From a virus: 21,870 nt of DNA. The position numbers were made by a program, and so were the translations under genes. Positions 20,058 through 21,870 of the stretch are shown here, one piece after another. The first letter of the stretch is position 1. The number at the start of each line of letters is the position of its first letter. Where the stretch lies: the IMG/VR virus record IMGVR_UViG_3300036770_001229, positions 1 through 21,870 of that record. The stretch is one strand, 5' to 3'. The notes under the pieces were generated by a model, which did not search any database, had not been told where the DNA came from, and worked only from the letters and a program-made list of their open reading frames with translations.

Positions 20058-20854
20058 GCACCTCCGAACGTGCGTTCAATCAAATCAGCCAACGTACGGA
20101 AACCTTCCAACTGCACCTCTTGTTCCCTGCCGCGACCAACGGCCTGCGTAGCGAGCGTGCTCAACGCTGGCGCCTGCTCAGGGCCACCCATCTGCGCCTG
20201 ACGTTCACGCGACTGGATGAACTGCACCGCGTCACGAACCTCTTTCGGTGTCATCGTGCGACCCAACTGGCGGAAAGACTCCTCACGCAACACCGTCTGG
20301 ATGTCCTCTTTCGCGGTGACACGAATCGTGCGACCCGTCTTCACTTGTCCGCCAGGGTATTCGTTCTTCAAATACGCCAACCCGATGTCCTCGGTGACAC
20401 CCCAACGATTCAACTCCATCAAATACTTCGACGTCGCCTCCAAATCCTTCCCGTCGAACGTCGTCACCGAAGGCTTCCCACCCTCATACAGTCCGTAGTC
20501 TGCGAGCGTGTTCAGAAACGCGATACGTTCACCGCGACCCTTCCCAGCAAGGAAACGGTACGCCTCCGTGTCAAGGTTGTACGGGTCGTACGGGGCGCGT
20601 TTGATGACACCGTTACCGTCAACCAGTCCTGGGCCTTTGTAATAGGTTTTGTTTCCGCGTTGCGTGAAATACTGCTGCCCGTAATAGTCCTGTGTGCCGA
20701 CCAACGCCAAAGCACCTTGGGTGACTGGGCGTTCAGTGAACTGGAAATCTGCGCCGAGCGAATACCTCGGCACGCCTGTCGTCCGCGGGATGACCGTGGG
20801 CATCGGCTCGATGTCGACAATGGTGTCGTCAACAGGTTTCGTTCCATTGCTCAT
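20054..20854 (-). CDS. Putative internal virion protein (266 aa)
   Basis: 266 residues. The N-terminal 60 residues are Pro-rich and extended (VIPRTTGVPRYSLGADFQFT). The middle has YYGQQYFTQRGNKTYYKGPG and DTEAYRFLAGKGRGERIAFL (about 95-114). The C-terminal half is helical with EDIQTVLREESFRQLGRTMT and a Gln/Arg-rich stretch. It is linked by four-base overlaps to the two large helical genes on either side, which suggests the three act together in the particle. I do not recognise a named family. The frequent helix-turn segments fit a capsid-interior or neck component. Confidence 0.6.
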   Translation of the reverse strand: MSNGTKPVDDTIVDIEPMPTVIPRTTGVPRYSLGADFQFTERPVTQGALALVGTQDYYGQQYFTQRGNKTYYKGPGLVDGNGVIKRAPYDPYNLDTEAYRFLAGKGRGERIAFLNTLADYGLYEGGKPSVTTFDGKDLEATSKYLMELNRWGVTEDIGLAYLKNEYPGGQVKTGRTIRVTAKEDIQTVLREESFRQLGRTMTPKEVRDAVQFIQSRERQAQMGGPEQAPALSTLATQAVGRGREQEVQLEGFRTLADLIERTFGGA

Positions 20855-21870
20855 AGTTCGTCGACCTCTGATGCTAGTTCACGGTCCCACACACGCTGGA
20901 AATCTGGTACCGCATCCGCGAGCGCGGTGCCGATGTTGAACAGCCACTGCCGCAAATCGGCTGCCTGTTTCGCCGTAGCGAACCCGCCTTCCTTGCCGCC
21001 AGCCTGCACGTATTGTGCGATGGCCTGGTCACGATAGTTGAGGTATTCGCGGGCTGCGCCAGCAATCTCGTTGTCCGCAAGCCGCGGGTCGGCAACCGCA
21101 CGCTTCATTTCCCTGATGCTGCGGTCGAACTCGCCGACCGTGAACACGGGTTTGACTGGGAAGCCAGGAAGTTTCTTGTTGATTTTCTCGCGTTGACGCG
21201 TCAACCATTCCTTCACCTCTGCGGGCGGATACTTGCCTGCCTGACGTTTCAGGTCGCGGTAGATGGCGTTACCGACACGCAACTGTGCCAAGTCAATCAT
21301 CTCGGCTGCGGTGAGACGTTCACGTTTCCCTGTGCGAATCTGGCGGTCCCACACGGAGAATGAGAAGTCGTCTCCACCTGGCGCGAAGTAGGCGGCGACC
21401 AGCGGGAAGGCTTCCAACAGTTCACCGTTTTTGCGTTCCCATTGCCCGAACTGTTCCGTTGCGGCAAGCCCAGGTTGAACCGCCTGCGTTTTTGAGGAGA
21501 CGTACAGGAGGGCGTCGTCGCCGTAGATGTCGAGGAACCGTTTGACCGCCGTGTCATAGTTCTCGGTCTGCAAATCCTGGAACGCCTTCAACAGATACGA
21601 GGCGTAGATGTCACCCTTGTCGGTTTCAACGATTGCCTCTGGGGTACCCGAGGTTGGTCCGAGGAACTGAGACAGTGCACGGAACCCTGTGAGGACACGA
21701 GCACGCCACTTCGAATCCTGCAAGAGGCGCTCTTTTTCTGCTGGGTCATCAAGGTTGTAGTCCCCCGTCGCTGATAGGGCGCGAACGGTTTCGGTGTACG
21801 TGTTCGCGTAGATGGATTCCGTTTTGCCTGGGTTGTCACGCAACGCCGAATACGCCTTCGTCACATACCC
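20851..21870 (-). CDS. C-terminal part of a large putative internal virion protein (runs off window)
   Basis: The frame is open at the right edge; 339 residues plus stop are visible. A GTG at 21864 could start it, but codons before it (Gly, Tyr) are also open and no ribosome site can be seen, so it is treated as the end of a longer protein. It is helical and charged, with phrases FLDIYGDDALLYVSSKTQAV, YFAPGGDDFSFSVWDRQIRT and DLAQLRVGNAIYRDLKRQAG. Patterns of this kind occur at the ends of very large internal or ejection proteins of phages, whose N-termini sometimes carry a lytic domain. The stop overlaps the next gene by four bases. The enzyme part, if any, lies outside the window. Confidence 0.6.
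   Translation of the reverse strand, partial: GYVTKAYSALRDNPGKTESIYANTYTETVRALSATGDYNLDDPAEKERLLQDSKWRARVLTGFRALSQFLGPTSGTPEAIVETDKGDIYASYLLKAFQDLQTENYDTAVKRFLDIYGDDALLYVSSKTQAVQPGLAATEQFGQWERKNGELLEAFPLVAAYFAPGGDDFSFSVWDRQIRTGKRERLTAAEMIDLAQLRVGNAIYRDLKRQAGKYPPAEVKEWLTRQREKINKKLPGFPVKPVFTVGEFDRSIREMKRAVADPRLADNEIAGAAREYLNYRDQAIAQYVQAGGKEGGFATAKQAADLRQWLFNIGTALADAVPDFQRVWDRELASEVDEL

Noticed and set aside
1-21870. tRNA genes, integrase, attachment sites or host genes
   Set aside because: None was recognised on either strand by eye. A covariance-model tRNA search would be needed to exclude a tRNA fully, but the coding density leaves little room.

Overview
This 21.9 kb window is part of a tailed double-stranded DNA phage genome (Caudoviricetes) or of a related prophage. 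No host gene, tRNA, rRNA, CRISPR array, integrase or IS element was seen. About 37 genes are tightly packed, nearly all on the minus strand, and often joined by ATGA or TAATG start/stop overlaps. Transcription therefore runs from high to low coordinates. Genes at both ends run off the window. The G+C-rich base use, the large helical internal-protein types beside the capsid gene, and the small GCFAC-motif protein resemble phages of Actinobacteria. The host call is inference only. The N4-gp56-type capsid, the possible ejection proteins and the absence of a tape-measure gene would fit a short-tailed particle, but portal, terminase and polymerase lie outside the window.

Layout in transcription order (right to left). 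21870-16924: four large helical proteins, probably internal or ejection virion proteins; the last has a long Gly/Thr repeat tract. 16923-15286: a compact scaffold plus major capsid unit, with a candidate promoter upstream and a strong intrinsic terminator after the capsid gene. 15261-13281: small virion-type proteins, including an 11-unit repeat protein whose C-terminal domain recurs as a separate downstream gene. 13284-11345: a GT-B glycosyltransferase followed by five very small, lysine/arginine-rich genes, most of them too short for routine gene calling. 11344-5569: head-tail adaptor, large tail protein, small fibre-type proteins, and a duplicated pair of a glycine-rich adhesin-like gene plus a small MAHFA-type gene. 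5436-3948: a lysis region with several small membrane proteins and an M15 peptidase endolysin. 3870-2272: a DUF6378-like protein, a PD-(D/E)XK-like nuclease, a conserved small protein, and an AT-richer HNH endonuclease. 2216-1: a recombination module of YqaJ-type exonuclease, candidate single-strand annealing protein, a small helical protein and the start of a resolvase-like nuclease, preceded by a promoter whose -10 lies in an inverted repeat.

The right two thirds builds the particle. The lysis region releases it. The left end processes and recombines DNA. The only plausible plus-strand gene is a 41-residue membrane-protein ORF that exactly fills the gap between the last fibre gene and the lysis region. 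No stretch longer than about 130 bases lacks a candidate gene.
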